DNA of 64,000 nucleotides from Neoscytalidium dimidiatum. Its lineage: Eukaryota; Ascomycota; Dothideomycetes; Botryosphaeriales; Botryosphaeriaceae. Location: assembly GCA_037367355.1 (NCBI GenBank), contig CM074700.1:186001-250000 (forward strand), in the 5' to 3' direction. Positions 33,324 to 43,899 of the stretch are shown piece after piece. The position numbers and the translations under genes are program-made. How positions within the stretch are numbered: position 1 is the first letter of the stretch; each line of letters opens with the position of its first letter. Below the pieces are notes generated by a model. The model searched no databases. It had not been told where the DNA came from and saw nothing but the letters and a program-made list of their open reading frames with translations.

Positions 33324-33623
33324 GATCCGGGTACATATTCTTAAAGTGTGTGCAGGATACCCTACCTTCTGTTTATGTGTTTGGAATATTTGCATCAAAG
33401 TCTAGCGCAGCATGAGCATTCGGTTTTTCTTTTTTATTTTATTTTCTATTCAGAGTATCTCCATTATAGAAGGTATTGGGTCTCATGACCGGTTTATGGT
33501 ATCATTGGGATCGCGTTACTTGATTTCCGCCTCGCGAAAGTGTTCGTCTCCCGCTTAATCTATCTCCTGTTCGTCAAGCTCTCTGTTCAACTTCGACGGA
33601 GACGGTGACTCAGAGTTATCCTT
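33324..33623. other. convergent intergenic
   Basis: 3' ends of the transporter gene and PUS4; T-rich tract at about 33424-33450. Nothing else seen. Confidence 0.6.
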
Positions 33624-34944
33624 TTACGGCGAAATCGACCTCGATTTCTGCCTCAGATGCGACATGCCATTGTCGGCTTCACCAGCGTATTCCTTCGACA
33701 TCCAATCCTCCAGAAAACCCTTGACCTTTGGGCCCCAGACATCCTCGCCTGCCTGCAGATCCTCGTACTCCAACACATTCTTGTTCAGTTCGAATTCGCC
33801 CTGCTGCGTGCGGACGAGGTAGGTCATGCAGCCCAGGCTGTTAACGGCGTTGCCCAGATCGTGGCAGAGCGATCGCACATAGAACCCAGAGGAGACCTTC
33901 ATACGAATCAATGCAGCCGGGGCTTGGGAGCCATCATCCTCAGGCGAAGGTATAGTCGAATCCTCAGTCGAAGACTGCTCGGGCTTACCGGTCTCTGCTT
34001 CCGTCTCCGTCTTCGTCTTCTTCGCTGGAGAGGCTTCTACGCTATCCTCTTCCCGCTTCCTCTTGCCACCCTGGGCATCCGCATCTTCCGTCTTCGTCGC
34101 TGGCTGACTCACCTCGAGCGCCGCGTCCTTGACTTCCTTCGGCACGTCCAGCTCCTCCTTCGGGAAGCGCCACGCGTGCGTGCCGGGCTCCATCCAGTCC
34201 AGCAGCTCCAAGCTGTACACCGTAACGCGGCGCGGCTGGATCTCCGGCGGCTGGCCGCCCTCGCGCATAATCTCGTACGCCTTCTTGCCGTTGAACTTCA
34301 GGGCCGAGTACACCGGCGGCTTCTGCATGATGTCGCCCTTGTACTGCTCCAGCGCCCGCTCGACCGCGTCCCTCGTGACGTGCGCGTACGGCTTGCGCCC
34401 CATGACCTTGCCCGTGTTGTCGTACGTGTCGGTCGCGCAGCCGAACAGCACCGTCGCCTCGTACGTCTTGGTGCACTCGCCCAGGAAGCCGCCGAGCGCC
34501 TTGGTGCCGCTGCCGACGCCGGTGACCAGCACGCCGGTGGCCAGCGGGTCGAGCGTGCCGCCATGGCCGAGCTTGACGCGCGTGGCGCGGTTGGGGCCCT
34601 TGGTGCGGCGGTACTTGTTCTTGTGGGCGCGCTTCTCGTTGAGGATTGCGTCGCGCTCGGCGTCGAGGAGCGGCTTGAAGAGCTTGGACGGGTTGAATTG
34701 CTTTTCAATGTCGCGCAGGACTTGGGCGGAGGAGATGCCCGGGGGCTTGTGGATTCCTGCGGGGGGCGTGTTAGGTTCTTCTTTTGGTTTTGGTAACCTC
34801 TTGCCAAAAGGGGAAGTCCTAGATAATTTTTGAAGCAGAGGATTAGCGGGAGAGTGAGAACGGCGTACCAAATACTCCTTGGAGGAGCTGCGGCTTGGAA
34901 GAGGACATGGCGGCCCGTCTCAAGGTGGGCGAGAGACCGAACAT
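33624..34944 (-). CDS. PUS4: tRNA pseudouridine-55 synthase Pus4 (TruB family)
   Basis: Isomerises U55 in the T-loop of tRNAs in cytosol and mitochondria. Exon 1 is 34944-34869 (or from 34908), intron 34757-34868 (112 nt, GTACGC...CCGCAG), exon 2 34756-33624. Exon 1 supplies SSSKPQLLQGVF, joined to GIHKPPGISSAQVL, the TruB start motif. The catalytic Asp is in GHGGTLDPLATGVL; also KTYEATVLFG, QKPPVYSALKFNGKKAYE and the C-terminal VSSGFYVRSLCHDLG are classic. A hydrophilic insertion (KTEDADAQGGKRKREEDS region, about 70 residues) before the last motif is typical of fungal members. Two in-frame ATGs, 36 nt apart, give 402 or 390 residues: the longer form begins MFGLSPTLRRAA, presequence-like. Confidence 0.9.
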
Positions 34945-35421
34945 GTAGTTGTTGTAAGGGTGCAATGGGTCAGCGAATGGCGCGGGAAGATAGAATAAAT
35001 TGTTTTGAGCTGACGGGCGGCTTTGACGTCGGCGGGTGTCAGCGCGGGCCCTAGCCGAATCTCGGCGCGGATCTGACTCGCTCAGCCCTACGCGTGCGGC
35101 CGCCGCTTGCCTGAAGAGCCAGAGAACTCGAGGCAGAGCGCGAGCCGGGTTGGTAAACTGATGTCTGTGCTTCGTGCCGCATTCTCTCTCAGCTGCTACC
35201 TGGCTGTGATTTTCCCGCCGCAACGCACAGCTGCTGTCACCACCCACCGCCCTTCACCTCCAGGCATCAAGTGTCTCTCACCCCGCCGTGTCAATTCCCC
35301 AGCATGACAAGGGCGAATGCAGTAGCTAGGAGCACGCCGAAGACGACGACGACGCCGCCGCCTACCAATCGCACCGCCCGGGACGAATCGCCCTCATAAG
35401 CCAGCAGCCAATTCTACAAAA
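34945..35421. promoter_or_regulatory. shared PUS4 / RFTS-protein upstream region
   Basis: 477 bases between divergent genes; both promoters should lie here. A GACGACGACGACGCCGCCGCC run occurs at about 35343-35363. No coding frame supported. Confidence 0.4.
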
Positions 35422-37374
35422 ATGGCACCTTCCACCTCAACTTCGACCCCGCTCCCCGAAAGCAGCGTCCTCAAGCCGCACGACCCCACCCTCACCGACG
35501 AGAACGACTGGGAGGAATTCCAGCTCTCCGCGGCCGAGGTGCGCGACGCCGCGACCAACGAGCCGGCCAGCCTGCTCGACGCCGACGCGACCTCGCCCGT
35601 GACGGTGACGGGCCGGCTGGAGCCGCCGCCGCGCGAGCAGGCGCACCTGCTGGCGGCGTCGGCGCCGGCGCCGATGCCCAAGAGCGGCGTGCCCATCGCG
35701 CTGCGCAACGTCACGCGCTTCGCGTACGGCCAGTACGAGGACGGCGAGGTCGCCCTCTGGGCCGCCGGCGCGGCGGGCTGGTTCAAGCTCGCCGCGCCCG
35801 CCCGCGCGTACCGCGACGCGTTCGCCCGCATGGTCGACGCCGTCAACGTCCTGTACTTCCTCGCCGACGCGTACGCCCGCGACCGCGACGCCCGCGCCCA
35901 GACCGTCTTCGAGCGCTACGCCGCCGAGAATCAGGAGCGGTTCCGGGGCGCGAAGGAGGCGGCGGAGGAGGGCGTGTATGCGCACAAGGAGTTTCTGATC
36001 CTGTCGATGCTGAGGGGGAAGGAGCTGGAGGATCCGGCGTGGAGGTATACGGATGTGTTTGCGCATTTGAAGGGGAAGTTCCCGGAGGTGTATGCGGCGA
36101 TGGAGAGGAAGGAGGCCGGTAAGAAGGGTGCGGATAAGAGGAAGAGGATTCGTAGGGGCACGCCGAATCGGAGGGCGGGGAGTCAGGACGTGGAGAGCGC
36201 GGACGACGCAAAGAGGTCTGCTGCGCCGAAGAAGGATGACAATTGGTGGGAAGCGAAGGTCATCTGGGAGATGATGCAGAAAGTGCAGATCCAAGGATTG
36301 CTCGCGCCGAAGAACATGACGATCGAGAATTTCGGGAAGGTTATGGTGCGGAAGTACGAGGTGGATGACGAGGTGCTTGCGGCGGACTATATCAGAGCTC
36401 ATGCGTCAAACTTGATGTATATGATGACCCATAAGCGGAAGCCAGCCGTGGAGTGGACAGAACAGCCTGTTTACACGGAATTGTCACAGGTCAAACTGTC
36501 TGCTAACACTCTGAAAAAAACATCAGAGCTGGAAATACGACGACGGAAGGAGCCACTACCAGACCCAGAACCAGAGTTGTTGGAGCAGCAGATGGATCAG
36601 GACTCATCCTCAGAGGATATACCACCTCCAGCTCCGCGTCGTGGACGCAAGGCTAGACATTCGATTTTGCGACCGAAAGGCAGCAAGTATTCCGGCAAGG
36701 GCACGACCAGGAGCGGGAAATCATATCACAGGAGCAGCGGTGATGAAAATGACGACTCGGATATGGCGGAAGTATCTTCGCCGCCCAAACGCAAGACGGA
36801 GGCGGAAGACGAGAATAACAGACGGAAGCGCCAGACTAGCAGGAGTCATGTTCAGCATCCGTCGCATGCCGTCTCACCGCCAGCATCGGATGATGAAAGG
36901 AAAGAGATTCTGCCGCTGCGCTGGAAGACGCCGCAGAGTCATAGGACACCTGGATTCGCACTCGCGCCCACGATTCTCTCTGAGCCAGCACCGTCTATAG
37001 AGGCGAATTCGCCTGGAGATATTTGGCGCTGCACTTACGATGGTTGTATACACAAAGTCTACGGCGCCAGTTTGGATGAGTCTCAGAAATTAATTGCAGA
37101 GCACCTCGATGACCACGATGCAAAGAGGAAGGAGGCAGTGGAGCTAGCAAGAAGTGAGGAACTTCGGAGTAACTTGCCCGTCAGGTACGTTGATGCCATG
37201 TTCGGGAAATTTGCCCGACTATCTCACTATACTAACATGTGGAGCAGCAATCTAATCAAGCGGATCCGTGAGATGGCCGATGCGCAGCAGAACGTGCAAT
37301 TAATGGGCCTAACTGGACTCGGTGCATCGAGCGGACAGCAAAATTTCCCGCAGCCTATTCGACGGCATTACTGA
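35422..37374 (+). CDS. RFTS-domain and zinc-finger protein, Raf2-like
   Basis: An N-terminal segment at about 29-150 (DWEEFQLSAAEVRDA, then LEPPPREQAHLLAAS, VTRFAYGQYEDGEVALWAAG, and AYRDAFARMVDAVNVLYFLAD) reads as the replication-foci-targeting (RFTS/DNMT1-RFD) domain. No methyltransferase domain follows. A middle part is basic and disordered (KRKRIRRGTPNRR; SKYSGKGTTRSGKS). Near residue 535 a single C2H2-type unit occurs: CTYDGC ... EHLDDH. RFTS plus zinc finger is the layout of S. pombe Raf2, a CLRC (H3K9 methylation) subunit; relation to it is inference. Exons 35422-37184 and 37248-37374: the 63-nt intron has GTACGT, TACTAAC and GAGCAG and is in frame, so 629 residues spliced. The gene is divergent from PUS4. 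Confidence 0.75.
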   Translation: MAPSTSTSTPLPESSVLKPHDPTLTDENDWEEFQLSAAEVRDAATNEPASLLDADATSPVTVTGRLEPPPREQAHLLAASAPAPMPKSGVPIALRNVTRFAYGQYEDGEVALWAAGAAGWFKLAAPARAYRDAFARMVDAVNVLYFLADAYARDRDARAQTVFERYAAENQERFRGAKEAAEEGVYAHKEFLILSMLRGKELEDPAWRYTDVFAHLKGKFPEVYAAMERKEAGKKGADKRKRIRRGTPNRRAGSQDVESADDAKRSAAPKKDDNWWEAKVIWEMMQKVQIQGLLAPKNMTIENFGKVMVRKYEVDDEVLAADYIRAHASNLMYMMTHKRKPAVEWTEQPVYTELSQVKLSANTLKKTSELEIRRRKEPLPDPEPELLEQQMDQDSSSEDIPPPAPRRGRKARHSILRPKGSKYSGKGTTRSGKSYHRSSGDENDDSDMAEVSSPPKRKTEAEDENNRRKRQTSRSHVQHPSHAVSPPASDDERKEILPLRWKTPQSHRTPGFALAPTILSEPAPSIEANSPGDIWRCTYDGCIHKVYGASLDESQKLIAEHLDDHDAKRKEAVELARSEELRSNLPVRYVDAMFGKFARLSHYTNMWSSNLIKRIREMADAQQNVQLMGLTGLGASSGQQNFPQPIRRHY

Positions 37375-38124
37375 CTCATGCTCGTGTGATCTCCTTTCTA
37401 TTGTTACCTGGTTCACGTGCACAAACTCGGTTCGGTGGCCTGAATCGGCGTTTCTGCGACATTGGTTTTTGGAGAGGTAGCTTGAACCGGGAGTTCTGGA
37501 AACACGTTTGTACGAATGACTGATGGAGCGGCATATGTGTCGATTGAGGTGAGCAGCGACTGTTTGCGTCAGGAAGACATCTCTTCTCTTTCATTTCTTT
37601 TTTTCCAGGAGACGGTGTGAAAGGAGAGGAAACGGAAGTAGAATTGGTACGCGTAAGCACGTTGGCAGGAAGCAATTCTCACCGCCTGTACCTCGAACTG
37701 ACCCAATGCTCCCTGTCTGATGTCTTCAATGTTTTCTGCGCGATGCGATGCGCTGCGATACGATCTGGCTCGTGGAATGGCCTCGGAAAGTGGAGGAGGA
37801 ATGGGAAGACGCGGAGGCTGTGCGGCCGTTCGGGCCCGACAGCCCCGAATACAATCGTGGAAGCATTGCACAATTCTGCGTAGTCTTTCGAGTGGGCCGG
37901 GAAATCTGCACTTGACCCCCAGCGGATGGGCCGAATCCTCGACAGCTAGGCATACGAAGAAGGAACGCGACCCACCGATTCGAGCCGACTTGGCGAAGTG
38001 CTACGCCGCACGTCACACGCCTCAGTCCCTATCGGCCAACCACTGGCGACCCCTCCATAAACCATAATTAGCCTCTGAGCGACGATGTACTCTTCATCAA
38101 TCTTTCCCTCGCGCGGTCGCCTCG
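37375..38124. other. intergenic upstream of the Zn2Cys6 gene
   Basis: Contains 3' region of the RFTS gene and promoter of the regulator. Short frames on both strands show no domains. Confidence 0.55.
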
Positions 38125-40422
38125 ATGGACTCGATTCTCGCGGCCGGTGAAGCGACCGCTGCTGACCTGTCCGGATCCTCTGGCCGTCGAAGGAGCTGCC
38201 ACTTCTGTCGCCTGCGGAAGATACGCTGTTCTGGCCATGGCGTCTGCGAGGCTTGCCGCGCCCGCAACATCGACTGCGTCTACGCCAACGAGGCTTTCAG
38301 TAGCGGCCGCCAAACGCATACGCCTCACCCGAATCAACACCGGGCCGAGATGCTCAACGACTATGCGTCACCAGGCCCCAGCCTGCCTTCGACGGTCAAC
38401 AGCCCGTCCGTGACCTCGGAAGGCATGGGCCTTCTCTGTGAAGAGCTGGAGAGCGTTTCCCAACGGCTGTTCATCCCTGGGCACACGATTCCCTCCGCCG
38501 AGCTCGACCGTAGCTCCTACTGGCACGGCGCCGTCACGCGGGAGCCGGCGCAAACCGGTCTCAGGCTGCCCTATCGCGAGGTCTTCGTGGGCTTAGCGCA
38601 GGCAATCGTAGAGCTCTTTCTACTGCGCTTCGACTCTTTAGGATGCTCGCCACGCGAGCAGACCGCGCTTGCCGACCTCAGCAGATTGTTCTTCCAGTAC
38701 CAGGGCCCAATCGCCTTCGCTTCTCGCGCGCCGCACATACCGCAACTGACTTTCAGCGACCTGAAAGTCCAGCAGCTAGTCGACATCTGGTTCGCTCAAC
38801 ATCCGCTTTCTTTTGTCCTCTCCAAGACTCTGCTTCTTCAGTCATACCGGAATGGAACCCATGACTTTGACCTGCTGGCCCTGGTTCTCGCCGATGCCAG
38901 CTATTTCCTCGGCAGCGAAGACCTAAGCGTATCCCAGGCTATGTTTGAGGCCGCAAGAGCGCGTGTACTCGAACGTTCAGCGCTCTCACTATCCACTATC
39001 CAAGCATTGATCCTGCTCGGTTGGCACGACTTTTGTTTCTACCATCCTCGTCACGGGTACTGCTATCTGGAGCTTGCCCGCGTGATGGCAACTGAGTATC
39101 TCAGTTCTCCTCGCCAACCCTCGCCCACAGACCACTATGACAGCGGCATCAGCATTCACGCTATAGAAATCGAACTCGCCCAACGAATATACTGGTTCAC
39201 CGCCTGCTTCACCCTCTGGCTCTCCCTCCACCAGTCCTCCCCCGATCTCGATGTCTTCTCCACCCTCGACATGACCACCCTCCCTCCAGCCGATGTATTC
39301 TCCTCGCCCGCTTACGTGCTTGACGAAGGCTCTACTGAGAACATGGCTAGTCTCGTCGCACAGACAGCCTCCGTCCGCGAGCTCTGGTCGCTAGCACACA
39401 TCACATGCACCGTAGCTCCACTCCTCGAGCTCCGTCTCGAACACGGCAGCAACAACGACAACGCCGGCACACCGCATCAGCAGATCCTACCGTACTGGAA
39501 CCAGTCCGTCCCTCCGCAACCCCTTCAACCGACCGCCACCCTGGCACAGTTCCGTGCCCTCCTCCTCGCCGCCATCGCCCGCCTCCCAAAAAACCTCGAC
39601 CACACCAACCCATCCCAGGTCTTCACGCTCGCCGCCTTGCACATCATCGCCATCGGCACCGCCTTCCCGCCTTCGACGTCGTACTCGTCGCAACAACAGC
39701 AGCTCCAGCATGAGCAGCCCAGACAGCCCGCCGGCCCAGGCGTGTCGCTCGCCGACGTCGTCCGCTCGATGCAGGCGTTCCTGGCCGCGACGCGCACGCT
39801 GGCGCGCCAGGCGGCGCTGATGGACATGCTCGGCGGGCGGGCGGACCACGAGGCGCGGCGGACGGCGTGGGTGGTGCTGGGGCTGGACGTGTGCGGGAGG
39901 GCGCTGGCGCGGGTGGTGTCGAGCAGCAGCAACAATAACCTACAGGGTTCGCCATTGTTGCTACCTCTGTCATGGCAAGGGCATGGTCATGGGCATGGGC
40001 CGCTGGGGCCGGGGCCGCTGGGGCCGACGGGTCTGGGACAACAGGGAATGGCAGTGCTCGCCGAGCTGGCGAGAAGGCTGTGCGAGGTCAGCGGCGAGGA
40101 GCGCCTGCGGAACGAGTCGGGGTTGCCGGCTGCGAGAGAGAGGCTGCAGGCCGTCGTGCACGTGGTGGGTGGGGTGCCGCCGCTGCAGCCGGGGCAGGGG
40201 AGGCGGCCGCAGCAACAGGAGGGGGGGACTATGCCGAATGCGCCTGTTCTATCGACGTCGTCGCCGTCAGCATCGCAAGGGGCAGCGGAGGGCTGGATGT
40301 GGGCCAGTGCTATGGGTCCTGGCGCTTCCTCAGCTGGTGGAGGTGGAGGTGGCTCAGCGGGCGGCGCAAGTGGTGTCGTGGATGATAGCTTCTTTGGGGG
40401 TTGGGGTGCTGGGGGGCTCTGA
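38125..40422 (+). CDS. Zn2Cys6 transcription factor
   Basis: Fungal binuclear-cluster regulator, nuclear. One exon, 765 residues. The zinc cluster is near the N-terminus: Cys25, 28, 35, 41, 44 and 51 in RRRSCHFCRLRKIRC and VCEACRARNIDC, followed by a basic linker. The middle-homology region includes LVDIWFAQHPLSFVLSKTLLLQS, YLELARVMATEYL and IELAQRIYWFTACFTLWL. The C-terminal 300 residues are low in complexity with Gln/Gly/Pro/Ser-rich runs (QQQQLQHEQPRQPAGPG; SSAGGGGGGSAGGASG). Target genes cannot be inferred; no biosynthetic cluster surrounds it. The start ATG directly precedes the conserved part. Confidence 0.9.
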   Translation: MDSILAAGEATAADLSGSSGRRRSCHFCRLRKIRCSGHGVCEACRARNIDCVYANEAFSSGRQTHTPHPNQHRAEMLNDYASPGPSLPSTVNSPSVTSEGMGLLCEELESVSQRLFIPGHTIPSAELDRSSYWHGAVTREPAQTGLRLPYREVFVGLAQAIVELFLLRFDSLGCSPREQTALADLSRLFFQYQGPIAFASRAPHIPQLTFSDLKVQQLVDIWFAQHPLSFVLSKTLLLQSYRNGTHDFDLLALVLADASYFLGSEDLSVSQAMFEAARARVLERSALSLSTIQALILLGWHDFCFYHPRHGYCYLELARVMATEYLSSPRQPSPTDHYDSGISIHAIEIELAQRIYWFTACFTLWLSLHQSSPDLDVFSTLDMTTLPPADVFSSPAYVLDEGSTENMASLVAQTASVRELWSLAHITCTVAPLLELRLEHGSNNDNAGTPHQQILPYWNQSVPPQPLQPTATLAQFRALLLAAIARLPKNLDHTNPSQVFTLAALHIIAIGTAFPPSTSYSSQQQQLQHEQPRQPAGPGVSLADVVRSMQAFLAATRTLARQAALMDMLGGRADHEARRTAWVVLGLDVCGRALARVVSSSSNNNLQGSPLLLPLSWQGHGHGHGPLGPGPLGPTGLGQQGMAVLAELARRLCEVSGEERLRNESGLPAARERLQAVVHVVGGVPPLQPGQGRRPQQQEGGTMPNAPVLSTSSPSASQGAAEGWMWASAMGPGASSAGGGGGGSAGGASGVVDDSFFGGWGAGGL

Positions 40423-43199
40423 TGTGACGTGGCGGATGACAGGAAGAAGCCACACTCTGGAGCTCGCAGAGCGAGTCGAAGGAGCTCTCTGGGCATAAAC
40501 ACCCCTGATCTCGCGGGATCTGTACTTTCAGACGAATGCTTCGATTGCCTATGGATCGTACTGCGATTGCTTCGAAAGCGTTATGGGCATACTGCTGCGA
40601 GTCGAGGGGGTCATCTGTTTTACCGTCATCTGTGGGGGTCTGGGGGGCGTCGACATCGCTCTCAAGGCCACCAGTCCACGGACTGCTGAGCATTATTTGG
40701 TTCATGCATCTCCCAATCCGTTCGGAAGCAAAAGGCAAAGAGCGCCACCGGGAGGGTGAACAGGCATATTTCATGAAGGTGTTGCGATGATAATTGAACG
40801 GCAGCAAGCAGCATAAGCGATGGAGCGAAAACTTTGGATATTGTAGTAAAAAGTAAGACTGAAAATACTTCCTTCGAGCACGTTATAGACTGGGAGCTGC
40901 GCCGGCAACGGACTTCCTGCAGACTTACGCGTACAGGGTAGACGAGCAGTGGGCCGATAAGGAGCCCATGGCCTTGGATCTGGCATTCATGCATGATGTT
41001 GATCCCAGATCCACATCCACACCCTTCTGCAGTAGCGGGAGCTTTGTCAGGTCTCCTGGCGATGCTTACCTAATGATATTAGCAAACGAATACGAGTGCC
41101 TGACTGCGTGCGCCGCCTTTCTCATTTTCGACAGTCAGGATAACGGCATGTGCATAGTTGCTTTGGCACTAACCGTCTCAATTTGCCGTGCGTCCTACCT
41201 CTCTCCCCGCAGACAGGGCCTCCAATCGTTTATCAGGAGTTGAGCGTAATTAAGGTAGATTGAACGTGATAAAGTTTGGTTTGCGGGTTTGACCTAAGCG
41301 AACAAGATACTACACAGGCCTAGCCACCTCTGAAGCAAGAATTTTGAAGCTTTCTATTGGGCGTAGAGACGAACACGAGCGCAAAATTGGCGAATGGACT
41401 TAACGACTCACTGCGGTCGAGCGTAATGCCATTGCAGCCAGAAGCATTGCTCTCTCTTTCCGCGGCCACCCATAATGATTTGACCAGATATAGAATCGAC
41501 TAAAGATACATGTGAAAGACCCCTGCTAGCAGCCCGACCATCATGCTGCCCACCGTTGAGCACGGCTCGTTTCGGGCACACTTCATTGTCGAAGCGTGGA
41601 AAACATCGGGCTACTGAAGAGCCGAACGCCGATCGATGGCGTAAGTTTGCCGTAGTCAAAGCTTAAACTACCAATCTTCTTAGCTGGCTGTCTAAAACTT
41701 TTCCCAAGCTTACCAAAGCATCACCTCAACCGACATGAAGTTCACGTCAGGAACGCGCCTATTCCACTCCGGATCCGTGCTGATAATCTCATCATCAATC
41801 CTGTGACCTAGCCGCTGATGTACGGTATCATGAGTCTTCCAGTCTCTCCGGGGAAGAGAGTATCACTGAGTATTGGGATCCCGACCGGACTTGAATTCGC
41901 CCGCTCTCAGGTCCGAGACCTCCACGTGGTGCAGCTCGAACGTCTTGGCTAGAAGTCTCGCCAGCAAAGAAAACTATGATAGATAGACGCCTTTCCGTAA
42001 TTTTTCTTGGTACCCGTGATGTTCTCTGCGATTCTGACGGCTTCCGTCGCGTTTGCCTTCTCTCCAGCAATGCAGCCCTGGACGGGCCAATGGCTCGACC
42101 GAGTCCACGGCACACGACACCGCTTCCGCGACGTCGTGCAAAGCAGCGAGTGGCATGGCGGCTGGGCCATCTTCGACTATGATGGCAAAATCACGCAAGA
42201 GGTCGGATGAGGACAGGGGAAGTGCTTCTGTGCGCCGCGGCGGCGTACGGATGCGCGAAATGATCCATAAGCAAGCCCCGGCTGGAATACGGCCCACTCG
42301 AGCACCTGGCGTTCGTTTTCGACATCAGAACGCTGATCACCTGCTTTCGAGCAGCCGGAACTCACGGTCTTTCTCTCTATTCATATCTTCTAGATGATCT
42401 GGGACGCCGTTTGTGTCGGCGTACGTGGCGATTCCAACAGCGACTATCCTGCATGCAAGAGGATCAGTTGCGAGCCCAGATACGCTATGGAAGCAATCCG
42501 ACACGTACCCAACCTAAAATTATCTGGGCGCAGCTGCTGGAACGTCTCGTTGGATCAAAAAAATTAGTGACCACAATTTCAGGAGCTACGCGAATATTCC
42601 ACCTGTCAAACACGAAGATGTTACCTTTCTCGCCCAGACAGTGATTTCGTGCTTTCCATGAGAAGCAAGCTCCTCGAATATGGACCGTTTGACACCTGTA
42701 TCTCACCTAAGTCTCTTCACTGTAATGAGAGGCGTCAGGATTTTGCTCCCATTTCCACCTGCGATGACAGCTTTGTCCATGGCGTGGCGAGAAATTGGAA
42801 TTGGTCGAGACCGATACCAAAATAACTCTGACTTCCTTTATCGAAATACCTGATTCAGTCTCAATCTGTGCAGACTTCCATAAAGGGGGACAGCCATACG
42901 TCATATAAAACCCTTCTGCCACCAACCAAGAAGAAAAAAACGCAGCCCAAGCTAGTTTAATCCGCAGCTCAACCATCGACGTATCACCGTTGAAGCTCAG
43001 CCCACTACAATCCCTGAATCTGGTCGAGGAATTAGCAAGTGTCTTCTCCCTTCCAGGAACAACCGGCTGCTTCCGGCGTTCCGATATCCAAGATAGCTTG
43101 GTCGCAATTCCCTCTTGCAATGAGGTATGGGTACTTCGCATGGCAGAAGGCATTTTCTCCGGAATCATAGTAGAAAGTTCTTTTTTCAGCGTTCTGAGG
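40423..43199. other. gene-poor stretch
   Basis: About 2.8 kb. Frames such as 40662-40994 (-), 41974-42297 (-), 42007-42210 (+) and 42707-43168 (-) are short and unassigned. The last lies directly downstream of the C2H2-type gene on the same strand and could be part of its tail. Confidence 0.4.
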
Positions 43200-43862
43200 T
43201 CAACATTTCAGAAAAATAACAACGAATTTTTGCCTCTTATGTGCAGGCTCGTCACCCAGGACAGCGTTATTGTAAGAGGAGCCAATAGCGAGATGCTGCA
43301 CTGCCTGCGTGACATGAGATGAAGTGGCAGGCGGTGAGCGGGAGATTTGCGCTTTTGGATAGTCTGCGAACGTAAGAACACTTTCACGTGCTTTCAGGAG
43401 AAGCTGCTTACATGGAGTCCTGGGACGCGAGCTATCTGGGTAAATGGTTTCATATAGTGCGTACCACAACGCAATTTGGCCTTCACCCTTTTGGATGCCC
43501 CGCCTGTCACACGCATCACCATTCTCCAAGTGAAGCTCAGAAGCTTCTTTATTGAGAAATACTCGGCAGCACTGCCTGCATCGACTGATGGTCATCTTGT
43601 GGTGATGTCCGCCAAGGTGGCGCCTAGTCTGTGTTAGGCTTTCTGCGAATTCATATTAGGCTGCTTACTGGTTAACATACGTCAACTCCGCCATATTTCG
43701 AAACCCTTTACCCGAATAAGAACATGCGTGACGTCCATTCTCACTCCTCAGAGTTGCAGCGACGTGGAGTGGACACGCAAAGTAACGTTCAATTTTCCGC
43801 TTCCCGGAGGAAAGGTTCGTTTCATCAAATTTTCCCGCGGCAGAATTTCCGGATTGAAGAGC
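43200..43862 (-). CDS. C2H2-type domain protein, copy 3
   Basis: Best preserved of the three related loci. The N-terminal basic segment SSGKRKIERYFACPLH starts the domain in an exon beginning near 43862 after an acceptor-like CACTATAG. The exon continues to CSYSGKGFRNMAELT and ends at 43681. Intron 43624-43680 (57 nt, GTATGT...ACTAG) splits the Thr codon exactly as in copies 1 and 2. Exon 43623-43412 has RHLGGHHHKMTISRCRQC, SELHLENGDAC and IALWYALYETIYPDSS. Intron 43364-43411 (48 nt) leads to YYPKAQISRSPPATS, ending at a stop at 43200. The upstream start is not resolved, so the 5' limit is approximate. Function is unknown; family proteins are fungal and probably bind zinc. Confidence 0.6.
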
Positions 43863-43899
43863 CTATAGTGCAATTGATACCTGCAATTAGACTCTATTT

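Noticed and set aside
33657..34796. 379-codon plus frame opposite PUS4
   Set aside because: Leu/Arg-rich antisense shadow; TruB motifs are on the minus strand.
35437..36402. 321-codon minus frame opposite the RFTS-domain gene
   Set aside because: Arg/Leu/His-rich shadow caused by high GC at third positions of the plus gene.
36492..36528. Possible 37-nt intron in the RFTS gene (CTAAC, TCAG)
   Set aside because: Donor GTCAAA is poor, length is below the range here, and removal would break an otherwise open frame.
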